From Rhabditophanes sp. KR3021 (lineage: Eukaryota; Nematoda; Chromadorea; Rhabditida; Alloionematidae), in contig CAUJLY010000003.1 of the NCBI GenBank assembly GCA_963281155.1, positions 3,224,001-3,288,000 on the forward strand: a stretch of DNA of 64,000 bases, given 5' to 3'. Made by a program: the position numbers and the translations under genes. Positions 1 through 10,619 of the stretch are shown here, one piece after another; within the stretch, counting starts at the first letter, position 1, and each line of letters starts with the position of its first letter. A model generated the notes under the pieces. That model searched no databases and had not been told where the DNA came from. It was given only the letters and a program-made list of their open reading frames with translations.

Positions 1-154
1 TAAATATTTTTCTCCAAAATTAACCTATTATATACCACATTTCAATTATAACTCGAAATATGTTTTTATTCACAAAATTTCAATTTTATTGTTTAGGCAA
101 AAGGAATTTAATTGGGTAGAGTTTTCATTTTGTATTAAATATCATTTTTTATAA

Positions 155-2774
155 ATGAAAAGGACAAAAATTGTTACTACCGATGCTGTCACTTCAACCA
201 ATACAATTGCACCTGGAGATGTAGATTTAACATTGCCATTAAATGAAACCAAATGGAAGTCAATTCACATAGTGTGCTTCTTGGCATTTTTCTCAGCCAT
301 CCAATTCAGTATTTATTTTTCATCTACTAACCAATTCTTGAAAACCGTTAGTTCAATTTTCTAAATATTATTACTATGCCATAATTTTAGATTGATATTA
401 ACTCAACAGAACAATTCTATGGATTTATTGTTTCTGCTTATAGTATTGGAAATGTTTTCTTTTCTCCAGTTATGGTAATCATAAAGGAAAAAACGTATTG
501 AATTAAAAATGGTATACAAAAATATTAGAATTAAATCAGACTTTCTTTGGAGGTCTCTTAAACTAATCGTTCATTATCATTTAAACTGTCTTGGAGATCT
601 AACTTGGCGACTTCTTTATTTCTTGAAACATTTGATAGCCACTGTGATATTACGCCTTGCCAGAATCAGAGTTAGTGTTGACATCTCTAGTGTAGTCAAT
701 GATAATGTTTTCGACCATTTGCTTTGAAGGATAAGTCTTTTTCAAAACGACCATTTCTTTAATAGCATTAAAACTTTGTTCATTGCTTTGAATCATACAA
801 AAAATTCTACTGATCTGCTCTGTTGTAATAAGACATTCTATTTTAATGTCGCCAGTTTCACCACTATATATTGCATGTTCCTTGGCATCTTCAGCAATCC
901 TTAACTCAGATTTACCAATGTCTGGATGTACGAATAGACATACGTCACATGCTGCTTCTTTACTTATTTTATTACCATCATTACCATAAATAGGATTTTT
1001 TGAATTTCAGCATCAGCTCTTGAATTGACTAAACTTTATCTAATAAGAGGGACTGTAGCATTAGGTGTACTGGTAACCCTTGACTTTCTCTTCCTATCGT
1101 CCATTTTCGTGTAATGGAAACCCAAATGAGAGTACGATGTTGTTGGACCTATAATAAGTAATCAAAATTTGATTTTAGAAGCCATTACACATAAAATAGC
1201 TTGTAACTAATATTTTGAATGAACATAGTACAAGAAATATCCAATATATGCTAAGGTCAAGTAATGATCAAAGTTTCAAGTCTCCAACACTTTCTGGAGT
1301 AACTATTTACAGAATCTTTTCTGAAAATTAAAATATTTGCTTTACATAAATTAAATTACCGAAAATTCGGGCATTAATATTGGTTGTTCCCTTTAGGGTT
1401 ATATCAGTAACGAGATCAGACAAATCAAAGCGCTGCTATATGTGGGATTAATTTGCCAGCTTATTGGAAACTTTATTTACATGAATACCGAATTATTTCC
1501 TTCGTATAACAAATATTACTTATTGGTAGGAAGATTTATTACTGGCATCGGTGCTAGCAATGCCAGTTTGATGAAAGCTTACATATCGTGTGCTAGTAAT
1601 AGTAATGATCGTTCAAGAGCAATTGCTTACATTACTGGGGCAATGGCATTTGGAGCAACTTCGGGACCCGCTTTTCAATTATTGTTCTCGGCTGTTGGAT
1701 ATCCGGGAATTTCATTGTTTAAAGGCTTTAATTTGCACATGTACAACTTACCTGCCTTTTGTGCCTGTATAATTGCAATTACAAGTATTATTATTGTCAA
1801 ATATTTCTTTGTCGAAAGTTATGCCGAGTTGATGGAGTCAAGGAAAGATAAAGATGGAAAGTCTTTAACACCGCCTTATGATAAGCCCGCTACTTTTGTT
1901 TGTTATTTTACTAGATTTGCCCAAACTTTTCTTTCAACTAACATGGAAACATTAGCATCAGGTATCGCATTGTCCTTGTTTGCTTACACTATTCCCGAAT
2001 CCATCAAAGTCATCAGTATTGTAAATGTAGTGAGAGGAGGAATCTCCCTAATTATTTCAGTATTTTATATGTTTATCCGAATTGAAAATTAGTAAGTTCC
2101 AAGACAATTATTTTTTAAACAATAATAACTCCAGTATATCATTACGATTCAACATTTTGATATGTGCTATTTTAATATTGGCATTCCACGTTTCAACTTA
2201 TCCACTACCACTATATAACCATGTCAAAATATCAAATATAGTTGAAGGTCCGCAGGGTCCTGTGCTACCCATGAACAGATCGTACCCCGGATGCGACGTG
2301 CATCGGTATGAATGGTGCCAACATTTAACCCCACCAAACGCCTATCATTTCTACATATTTCAAGGAGTTTTTGTAAGTATAGCATATACTGCACTCAACA
2401 TTTGTCTTAATACATTGTTTTCAAAAATTATCGGTAAAAGACGACAAGCTTTTCAGCAGTAAGTATTTTTCAAAGCAATTTCGTTATTATATCTTTTAAT
2501 TTTAGGGGAATTTTAAATATGGTAATTCGATTATATTCATTTAAGACAATAAATCTATGAAATCCACTTCTTCATTTTTTAGAGCAAAGGAATCGCCCAG
2601 ATGATTGGACCATACTTGATTACCACGGTATTTGATATCTACGGGCCTAACGTTGTATGGAACGTTCACATAGTAACTGCCGCAATTACAGTTACAACTT
2701 GGTTAGTTTTGTATAGCAGAATGGTTCCTATCTATATAACGGAAGAAAGTTTATCTACTGATGGACTCGTCTAA
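155..2774 (+). CDS. CLN7/MFSD8-like major facilitator transporter (6 exons, 500 aa)
   Basis: Polytopic transporter of the MFSD8/CLN7 type, a family known from lysosomal membranes. My exons are 155-346, 391-474, 1397-2091, 2135-2458, 2506-2521 and 2583-2774, giving 1503 nt or 500 residues, close to the usual size of about 520. Seen in the sequence: a WKSIHIV start to the first membrane helix, the exon junction giving ..FLKT/IDINSTEQFYGF, an MFS loop with GRFITGIGASN, and about twelve hydrophobic segments. The exon 3 to 4 join uses a perfect GTAAGT donor at 2092. Exon 5 has only 16 nt, so a gene finder could easily miss it. Intron 2 is 922 bp and holds an antisense pseudogene, while the other introns are 43-61 bp. 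Family assignment is by recognition of the fold and motifs; the substrate is unknown. Confidence 0.85.
650..1104 (-). pseudogene. Antisense gene relic inside the transporter intron
   Basis: The minus strand reads from an ATG at 1104 (MDDRKRKSRVTST..) to a stop at 650. It is broken by one in-frame TAA near 1045 and a frameshift near 1000. The distal part is a clean open frame of about 107 codons, including EAACDVCLFVHPDIGKSE and KTYPSKQMVEN, with ordinary codon use. No intron-like interruption is visible, so it may be a retrotransposed copy. I do not recognise the family. It lies wholly inside the 922-bp intron of the flanking transporter, on the opposite strand. Confidence 0.5.
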
Positions 2775-2905
2775 ATTAACTTGTACAAATAAATTATTTC
2801 ATTGTAATATACAAACACCAATAAATACTTTTCCAATGTTATTCTGTTTGACTATCAACCTACTATAAATTTAATTTTATTAATTATTTTAAAATATTTC
2901 TTAAC

Positions 2906-3654
2906 ATGCCAAGGACGATTTATATTGTCAGGTAAGTAAATCAAATGTCTTATCAATAACACCATTCATTTTATAGACATTGTGAGCGCATTGATAATAT
3001 TGATCCCCGTTGGCGGAAGAAGCATCCTAGTTTTGAAGAAGACAATTCGCCATTAAGTTCACGCGGAAGAAATGTTCAAGCGAAGGAATTGCAAAAAAGG
3101 TAATCATAAATAAGATTTATTGGCCTAATGACTTTTTTAGATTCGAAAACATTCATTTAGATCACGTTTTTGCCAGTCCTTTTGATCGGACAATGGAAAC
3201 TTCTTCAATCCTTATTGGGAACAAGGATATTTTAATAAAACCTGATCCTGGCTTGCTGGAGGCTTTATATCTGTGCGAAAATCCGCCCTCATTCTGGAAA
3301 GTCGATAAATTGAAGGAAAAATTCCCGAACACCGATACAAAATACGTCCCGGTATTTAAAACGTGCCCAAAGGAAGGCGGATATGGGGATGAAGGGTGTC
3401 TTCCTAGAGTTAAAAAATTTATAGAAACAGTTCTAGATACAGTTTGTGTTGGTGAGAATGACACAATTGTATTTGTATCTCACGGAAGTCCCATTGCAGC
3501 GGCTCATGACCATCTTGCAAGGAAATGGAAATATGTTGGTCAAGCAACTGTTTCAACTTTTACAGAAGTGGGGAATATGACTGGCAAATTTACAATGGAT
3601 TCATCAAACGATGCTAGTCATATGTCTGATAAATCTGATTTGAGAGCTTATTAA
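2906..3654 (+). CDS. TULA/UBASH3-type histidine phosphatase-domain protein (3 exons, 220 aa)
   Basis: Phosphoglycerate-mutase-like (histidine phosphatase superfamily) protein made of the phosphatase domain only. Exons are 2906-2931, 2977-3099 and 3141-3654, totalling 663 nt. The catalytic core is visible: IVRHCERID (phospho-acceptor His with flanking Arg), PLSSRGRNVQAKEL, the mid-domain Arg in FASPFDRTMETS, the EPG-like PDPGLLEALY, and the second His in FVSHGSP. The first motif carries Cys where RHG is most common. Related TULA and ecdysteroid-phosphatase members also vary at this position, so activity is still plausible. It lacks the UBA and SH3 domains of vertebrate UBASH3. The first exon is only 26 nt. 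Confidence 0.8.
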
Positions 3655-4021
3655 ATAATAAATTTTAAGTCAGTGTGTTAATTTCCTATTATTAAATTCC
3701 GTAAATAAGTCTAACATTTTATTTTTATGAAATATTTAGATGCCTCCCTTGCCCAGCAGAAAAGAGATATCAAAGATATATTTCATTAAAAACTAACAAA
3801 CTGATGTGAATAGTTTTTGAAATAACTTCACAAAAATTTTAATTTCTATTTCCATTTTATTCTAAACATTAACTTAAATGTAATAATAAACTTTTTTTAA
3901 TTGAATATTTGTTTTTAACTTTGTAAAAATGTTTGGATTTTAAAACTTAAACAAAATGCTTTCTACAAGTTTAAAAAATAGTCTAACTTTAATTTATTAT
4001 TTTTTTAGGTGCTCAACTTGT

Positions 4022-4422
4022 TCAGCATCTAAGTGGGATTGTAAATGGTGTTCTGGTAATAAATCTATCCAAGCAGCTAGCAGACAAATCCAAGTGTAAT
4101 CTGACATTTAAAACTAGTTGGATATCTCCATCATCATTATGCATTCTTTTAGTAGAATTTACCAATTCGCCATAACCAGAAATCATTGTACATCAATTAA
4201 CTTAGAACCACTTATAACATTTTCTGGCCAATTGTATATTTTGAATACATTACTTGTTTCATGTCCAACAACGCTCATACTCTTCCTATCAATTGCATTA
4301 TAAAAATAACGAGATGTTTTTAATATAGCTGACATTGTATTATTGTCTAAGATAATTCGTTCGAATAATTGAGGCTGCCCAAGAATAATTTCTGCAAATT
4401 TTTTTCCATTTTTGGTGTAACT
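4022..4422 (-). pseudogene. Unrecognised coding relic with splice acceptor
   Basis: After a good acceptor (TTTTTTAG) at 4423, the minus strand is open for about 70 codons (SYTKNGKKFAEIILGQPQLF.., YNWPENVISGSKLIDVQ). It then needs one frameshift near 4190 to continue as ..MISGYGELVNSTKRMHND.. to a stop at 4022. This is probably a decayed last exon or a truncated gene copy. No family is recognised. The surrounding 3655-4610 stretch is otherwise AT-rich with nothing else I can support. Confidence 0.35.
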
Positions 4423-4610
4423 CTAAAAAATAGTCAATAAGGAAACCCGATGGATTATTACACATAGTCAGAAACGTTACCAATTCATTATTTTTATATT
4501 AAAACTTAAAAAACATTTTATTGCGTTGATTGAGGAAAAACAGCAAAATGTAATTTAATTAGTATGTACATGCAAAAGTATAATAAAAAATAAATTATTT
4601 ATCAGTTGAT

Positions 4611-7600
4611 CTAAGGAGAGTTATAACTTCTTTTATATTGGGCATTGCACTTCGTGATAATAAGTTTGACATCGTGGAGCACACATACTGCCAATTTGAT
4701 TAAATTATCGTCTTGGAATAATAGTCGTTGTTGAGATTGTTCCCACTTTGTAATTGCATCACTCCTGAGATCTCCAAAATTAAAGTTTTCAACAAATGAC
4801 TACAAATAAATATAAAAATAATAAGCAATTAAGACAACTTACTTCTCTAAATAGCTTAAAATTTGTATGATAATCTAGAATATGTTCTAAGCTAAGTTCT
4901 AAAATTTCACCAATTTTTTTTGCCAATGGAATTAATTCTGCTTGAGAATCATTAAATGAATTGTAATACATAAGTTCCAACAAAAGTTCATAATCAGGTT
5001 CCATTGGTTCAGAGGAATCAACTTCAGCTAAGCATTTTGTTCTGTTTTTGGGTATATTATCACTCGCCTGGGTAGGGCGAATAATTATACGATAGTATTA
5101 TCACTCGCCTGGGAGGCTAATATGTCAAAAAAATAATCATTGGGCCTCCCAGGCGAATGATTATACTATAGCATTATCATTCGCCCAGGCCAATCATTAT
5201 TTTAAGTAAAAAATTCGCCCAGGCAGATGATAATACTATAATATAATCATTCGCCCTTATAAAGAAAATCATCAAATGTTTCAATTATTTGGTTCGAATA
5301 TGAGCGGTTATTTCTAAGGTTGATGACTGTGTTTTAATACTCTAAAAATTAATTAAATAAGTGCACCTCCAGTGTTTTATTCTAACGTCGCACTTTTATC
5401 TTCTAAAGCGTAATTGAAGTCTATTCAATTTAATAAAATAAGATACCTTAAGTGGTTAATGTCATCGTTACACTTTTATCTTTAAGGCGTAATTGAGGCT
5501 ATCTATATCCCTCATAGTATAATAATTCATAATAAGAATCCCCTTCTACACTTATACTTTAATTTTAAAATCATTTCTTTAATTGCTATTATCGTGGTTG
5601 GTTGCTTTTAAAATGTCATCTTTTACCGACAGTCAAATATTAGAAGCTCTTTGGAATAATCCTTCATTGTTGGAGCAAGTTCGAGAGACACTTCTTCCAC
5701 AGCCAAGCTCAAGCAATATTTTAAGTCAAAACATTCCATCTCACCATTCTTTACCAACTGTTCCTGCATCAGTTCCTTTAACAAGAACAAAGGAGGAATT
5801 TCTTTTATTTGCACAAGAAGCTTATAAAAATGTTGACTCGGAGGTCCAATTTAAGTCTCAATTTATAGTTGGAATGAAAACTGAAAAGTTTTGTAAGGAT
5901 GTTTTCTTATACGTTCCTGATCAAACGAATTATGCTAACCCATTGGGATATGTGTTTACCAAGAAGTATGTTTTTTATCTGCCTATAAATAGTAAAAAGT
6001 AAAATTGACTGGTTTCAAAGCCTGAATAAGCTTCTAGTAGGGGTTACACAACAGGATTCAAAAGGATCTTTATTAATCTACAAAAAAATCGTGGTCATCT
6101 AATGCCAATAATAATATATACACTACTTACGATTTTGGGATGAGAGCTGAAAGGAGCTAAACTAAAATGAAGTAGATTTAAAATAGGCAAAGTGGTACAA
6201 ATGAGGATCCTAGATAAAATGATATAATAATAAAATAGCACATATTATAAATACAATAATTCAAGCAAATTATACATAAATAATATTCAAATACTAAATA
6301 TACAATATACAAATTTTCGTATATTCACTAAATTTATACAAATTATTTTAGAAGAGGAACTGAATTGTCTCCAGATGCAACAACAACAACCACTATGTAC
6401 TGCAAAGAGTGTCGCTCAATTTGTAAAAAGAAGAAGCAACCCGAATCGAATATTCCACTATTAAAGATGAAAGGATATAATTTGGTTCGCCAAGAAGGTG
6501 TTCATTTTGATGGTTGCTTGCCAATAACATTCAAAGAAAAAATAGGCGATAATGAATACAAGCGTGTTTGCCGTGACGCCACAAATCCCCTCATTAAGCC
6601 TCGTATAGCACATGCCATTGGGATTAAAAATGTCGATACCATATGCAATGGGCTTGAACTCGGTACAGCAGATTCGAAGATAAAGTTAGGACGGTCTAAA
6701 GATAAGGGAAGGTATCTTAGAGTTGCTTCATCTAGATCAAACGAAAAAAAAAAATGAAAATAATGATTACGCCGAGGAAGTTTACGAATGTGGTTATTTA
6801 GATGATAAGCAGTTACCTATGTCATTCCGTGTTGTTGGAAAAGATGGGGATTCAAACTGTTATTTTTGGTTCAAGAGATGTACTCGAATTGTATGCCAAA
6901 TCAAAATTAAGACTTGCTGATGGAACTTTCTTTTGTGGCCCCTGACAAATACACCCAACTCTACGTCGTTATGTTTCAAATTATTGAAAATAAAGAAGGG
7001 GAAATGAGAAATACATTTATACCAGCATTTTATGCTTTGATGAAGCACCGTAAGACCGAAGATTATGATTTCGTTTTTAATGAAATTAAAAAGTGCTTAC
7101 AACGTTTCGGAATTAGTGAAGAACTTCCAGAGGTATTTATGACTGATAAAGAACCTGCTGCAATAAAAATTATTGAAAAACATTATCCTACTTTACATAA
7201 ACACTGCTATTTCCACTACGCCCAAAATTTGGTAAAAAAATTGAATCAGCTTGGGCTTAAGCATTTGTTAACATCTTTTAATGGAAATGACGATAGAAGT
7301 CTCGTGTCTGCAGATTTTTATAAGAAGTTTCGTATGGTTATTGCTCTCCCCCACGTGCCAGTCGGGCAAATGATTCAACAATGGACTATCATTAAAAATA
7401 AGATGATTATGACAGCCAATGAAGATTTTACTCCTTTTGAAATAAACCAGCTAACCAAATGGATCAACTATGTTGATAAAAATTGGTTTAAGAATGAAAA
7501 GCATGCAACCAAATTATGCAAGTTTCAACAACGTGTTAAAAGCACTAACTCATGTGAATCATTCAATAGATGGCTTAAAACTAATCCATTAGCTACACGC

Positions 7601-9782
7601 CATGGTACTTACTTGAAATGTCTGAATTTATTGAAAAACTGCAAATGAGGATGTCCGGCTTACAATTTACAAATTGAATAAATTTAAACACTCACCTGAA
7701 TTTGCCATTTCCAAGCAAGTTAAAAAGTCAAAGGATAGAGGAAAAAATTGCTTTATTACAAAAGAATTTAGTGATAACAACTTTCTCAATGTAAACACAT
7801 ACTTAAATACAATCAGTGAATATTTAATTCCTGAAAATTTTCAAAAATATGTAAGCGAGCTCCAAGATGACGAAGAAAGAAATAGTGAAGATGAAAAAGA
7901 AAATGATACCCTTAAACAGGAGGAATCAGAAGTTGAAAGTATTGTGGAAAAGGTTGTCTTTAAGCCTTCTTTTTAAATGCACGAGTTCTTAGAAGTAGGC
8001 GAAATTAGTTCTATGTTAGTAGGGTTAATCAGTACATCTGTTTCTTTTGAATTTCTGATAGTTTAAAAATATTTTTTATGTTCATTTTTTATAAACCGTT
8101 AATTAAATTTCATTGAATGAGGGTTAGATTGTCAAAACGATTAGGAATTTGTTTAAAGCAATTATATTTCACTTAAATATAGACCATAAAAATTATTTAT
8201 AGGGCGAATGGTTACTTTAGTTACCATTTGGCCTGCCCAGGCAAATGATTATGCTATAGTATAATCATTAGCCTTATAAAATAAAAATAGGGCGAATGAT
8301 TATACTATAGCATTATCATTCGCCTGGGGGGCTAATAGTTATACTATAGTATAATCATTTGCCTGGGAGGCGAATGATATGTTACTCCTGTTTTTTATAT
8401 AAATATCTTTTGGCAATTTTCAGCAGTATTTATCATGGGAGTACTTTCTGAATCATTTTTCTTGTCACTAACTGGAATACTGTCAAATATATTTTCATCC
8501 ATTAGAGGTATCTCATTTAATGCTTCTGAACATATTTGATTTACTGCAATTGGAGGAATATGATTACATTTAGATGATGGAAATTCAATATCAGCAACAC
8601 CATAATAACCCTCTTCTATAATGAGCTTTCTGCCTTCCTGATTGGAGGAGAATATCATATTGTTCATCAGGTAATAGTAATGTTTACAAGCGTCGGTACA
8701 TTTCTTGTAAGCAATAGGACGATACAAAAGTATATTGAAAGCATGTAGAGTTAAGTGAAAATATTTTTCTCTGAAATCTTCATAAATATTTTCAAAGTTG
8801 ACGCTTGCATCATGCAGCGTTTTGACCATTGCCTTCGCAATTGCATGAGTATCCAAATTAATAGTTTGAATCTCATTGATAATTTCTAATTCGCCATCAT
8901 CCAGTAGTGTTTCATCTTCTTCCACTTCATTTGCACCTTCCGAGATCTCTTTCGTTTTTTTAGGACTAACTGAGAAACCATTTTCAGAACCTTCTCTACG
9001 TCCTCTTTTGCAATTTCTTCTTTTCTCACGAGAAATTTGCAAATGTTCTTCCATAGTCTTGGACTCATCACTACTTGAAAATTCATTATTTTCGATTTCT
9101 CTTTTTGATCGAGAACTTCTTCTTTTCGATAAAACTCTCTTCCTTTCTTTAATCCCACTAAATGTGTGTTTACTTCTTGAATTTCGGTTCCCAAATATAG
9201 GTGGTGTTGCATTATTCATTTTGAGACCATTTAATGAAACCATCGGCTCATCTAACAAAATCGAAGATTCCTTCTGAGTTTCAGTTGACACAGGTCTTTC
9301 TTCGGATGCATCTATATCAGACTCTATTTGATCCTCAACTATTTCCGTATTTACGTTTTGATCTTCAACAAATTGCAGATTACTATTATGATGGGAACTC
9401 ATTGATTCTTCGGCAATTTGTATTGAACTATTCGTATTTGAACTTATTGGTTCTTCAACAATTAGTGTTGGACTATTTTGGCAAGGCTCCAATGAGTCTT
9501 CAATCATTTCCAAATTAGAATTCTCAGAAATAGAATGTGTAGGCGTAGGTGTTTCCAATGGTGTAGATGAACATCCTTCGTTTGATTCATTTACAACTAA
9601 AAATTAGTTAAAAAATATAAAGAGATAAATGAAAACATACGTTCAGCTTCTTGCTTACGAATGATTTCTAAAAATCCCGAAAATACCTTTATAAAATCAA
9701 CACGTTTTTTATCCCTTCTTAATGGACATGTTGAGTGTTCTTCATCCACTTTTAACAGAGAAATAGGATTTTGTTCTTCCAT
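4611..9782 (-). CDS. Unrecognised acidic/Ser-rich nuclear-type protein, split by a MULE transposon (4 exons, 555 aa)
   Basis: Proposed exons are 9641-9782, 8445-9596, 5027-4843 and 4799-4611, totalling 1668 nt or 555 aa. The first join gives ..KQEAE/LVNESNEGCSS. The second joins a donor at 8444 to an acceptor (GCTTAG) at 5028, reading ..KKNDSE/T/EVDSSEPMEPD. Without the transposon this intron would be only about 75 bp. The protein has an acidic, Ser/Thr-rich N-half with a Lys/Arg patch (RKRVLSKRRSSRSKRE) that resembles a nuclear localisation signal. This is followed by an alpha-helical region (AIAKAMVKTLHDASVNFENI..) and a helical C-terminus (LGDLRSDAITKWEQSQQ-like). I do not recognise a family. 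Alternatively the gene is truncated by the insertion and ends at 8395. Confidence 0.55.
5050..5256. repeat. Left composite terminal repeat of the MULE
   Basis: About 200 bp built from repeated GCCTGG/CCAGGC and CATTCGCC/GGCGAATG blocks, alternating with near-palindromes of the form AATGATTATACTATAGTATAATCATT. The blocks occur in both orientations, so the region is both terminal-inverted and internally inverted and could fold into cruciforms. Confidence 0.8.
5583..7976 (+). pseudogene. Frameshifted MULE transposase
   Basis: Open segments at 5583-6002, 6365-6757, 6723-6920, 6914-7648 and 7674-7976 together resemble a MULE transposase. The catalytic region is recognisable: first Asp in LADGTF (near 6915), second Asp in FMTDKEPAA (near 7140), the C..H motif HCYFHYAQ (near 7205) and the terminal SCESFNRWLK with the third acidic residue (near 7555). 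Frame is lost at the A-tract near 6750, near 6870, near 6935 (within TFF..VAPDKY) and near 7645. The first segment (MSSFTDSQILEALWNN) may be a separate element protein or an N-terminal exon. The lesions argue against an active copy. Confidence 0.75.
8201..8387. repeat. Right composite terminal repeat of the MULE
   Basis: Inverted counterpart of the left terminal array, with the same GGCGAATG, CCAGGC and TATACTATAGTATA modules. It ends in GGCGAATGATATGTTACTC next to the target duplication. Confidence 0.8.
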
Positions 9783-10619
9783 TGAATAGTTTAAAATATC
9801 TAAAATGCAAGCAAATACAGAGGTTACAATAAATCATTTAAAATAAATAATTAAAGCTTAACAGTCGTCCAGAATTAATATATAGAAAGTATGCGTTAAA
9901 CCATATGTAAAGTTACAACATAACAGTATTACTTTTAATATGCCCATATAAGTATTTGAATAAGATTACCTATGCAAGATAAGTATTCGAATCAACCTAA
10001 TCTATGTAAGATATCAGTTGGTAAAATATGTATTAGCAATGACGTAAACTGGTCAAATGTTTAGTTCCCATCATGGGTGGTTCAATTATCTATTAAAAAA
10101 GTGTGGCTTACTATAGTGACATTGATATACTTAATGGAACCTTTTAAATATCCAAATCTATTTAAGCGATAAATTATTAATTTGATCCTTGTTGTATTTA
10201 ATTGATAAGACAACAGAAATTATTTACATAAGTACAATACGATACTAGCGAACACCTGCACATAAGGTCAGGCAAAAAAGCACAAAGTATAACTTACTAC
10301 AAGTTGGGAGATATTATAACCAAATTTTTGTTGATTAGCACAAATGCAATATTAATTGTCTAACTTAAAAGGTTTAACTAGATTAAACACAAGAAATAAA
10401 ATATAATTGCACTATATAAAACATTGAAATATACTAAATGATTCAATAAAATGTTATTAAAACAATGAAACTCAGTAGATAATTAATTAAAACACAGAAG
10501 TTCATTAAATGATTCAAAAGATTGTTATTAAAATATCGAAATTTATTTAAATGAAGTTTTAAAATACCGAAAAACGGTTGTTACAATTAGTGTTACACAC
10601 CTAAAAATGTTGAATGAAA
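9783..10619. other. Intergenic AT-rich spacer
   Basis: This 837-bp stretch lies between the start of the unrecognised gene and the stop of NUP160. I see no convincing coding frame, RNA gene or element. It should contain the promoter of the leftward gene and the 3' flank of NUP160. Confidence 0.6.

Larger units (their letters stand above)
5042..8395. mobile_element. Mutator-like (MULE) DNA transposon, 3338 bp, with 8-bp target duplication
   Basis: The element spans 5050-8387 and is flanked by the direct repeat CTGTTTTT at 5042-5049 and 8388-8395. The ends are inverted: left GGGTATATTATCACTCGCC, right (reverse complement) GAGTAACATATCATTCGCC. The interior codes for a broken transposase on the plus strand with MULE-type motifs. 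An 8-bp duplication is within the 8-10 bp range usual for Mutator-like elements. The transposase is frameshifted, so this copy should be non-autonomous. It lies within the gene above, most likely in an intron. Confidence 0.85.

Noticed and set aside
509..727. Plus-strand 72-codon ORF in the transporter intron
   Set aside because: It overlaps the antisense relic, whose minus-strand reading is much more protein-like.
5100..5260. CRISPR-like repeated blocks
   Set aside because: Blocks are in both orientations, unevenly spaced and at transposon ends in a eukaryotic sequence; they are terminal-repeat modules.
8876..9518. Long plus-strand ORFs opposite the host gene's second exon
   Set aside because: Shadows of the Ser/Glu-rich minus-strand exon; no domain or splice support.
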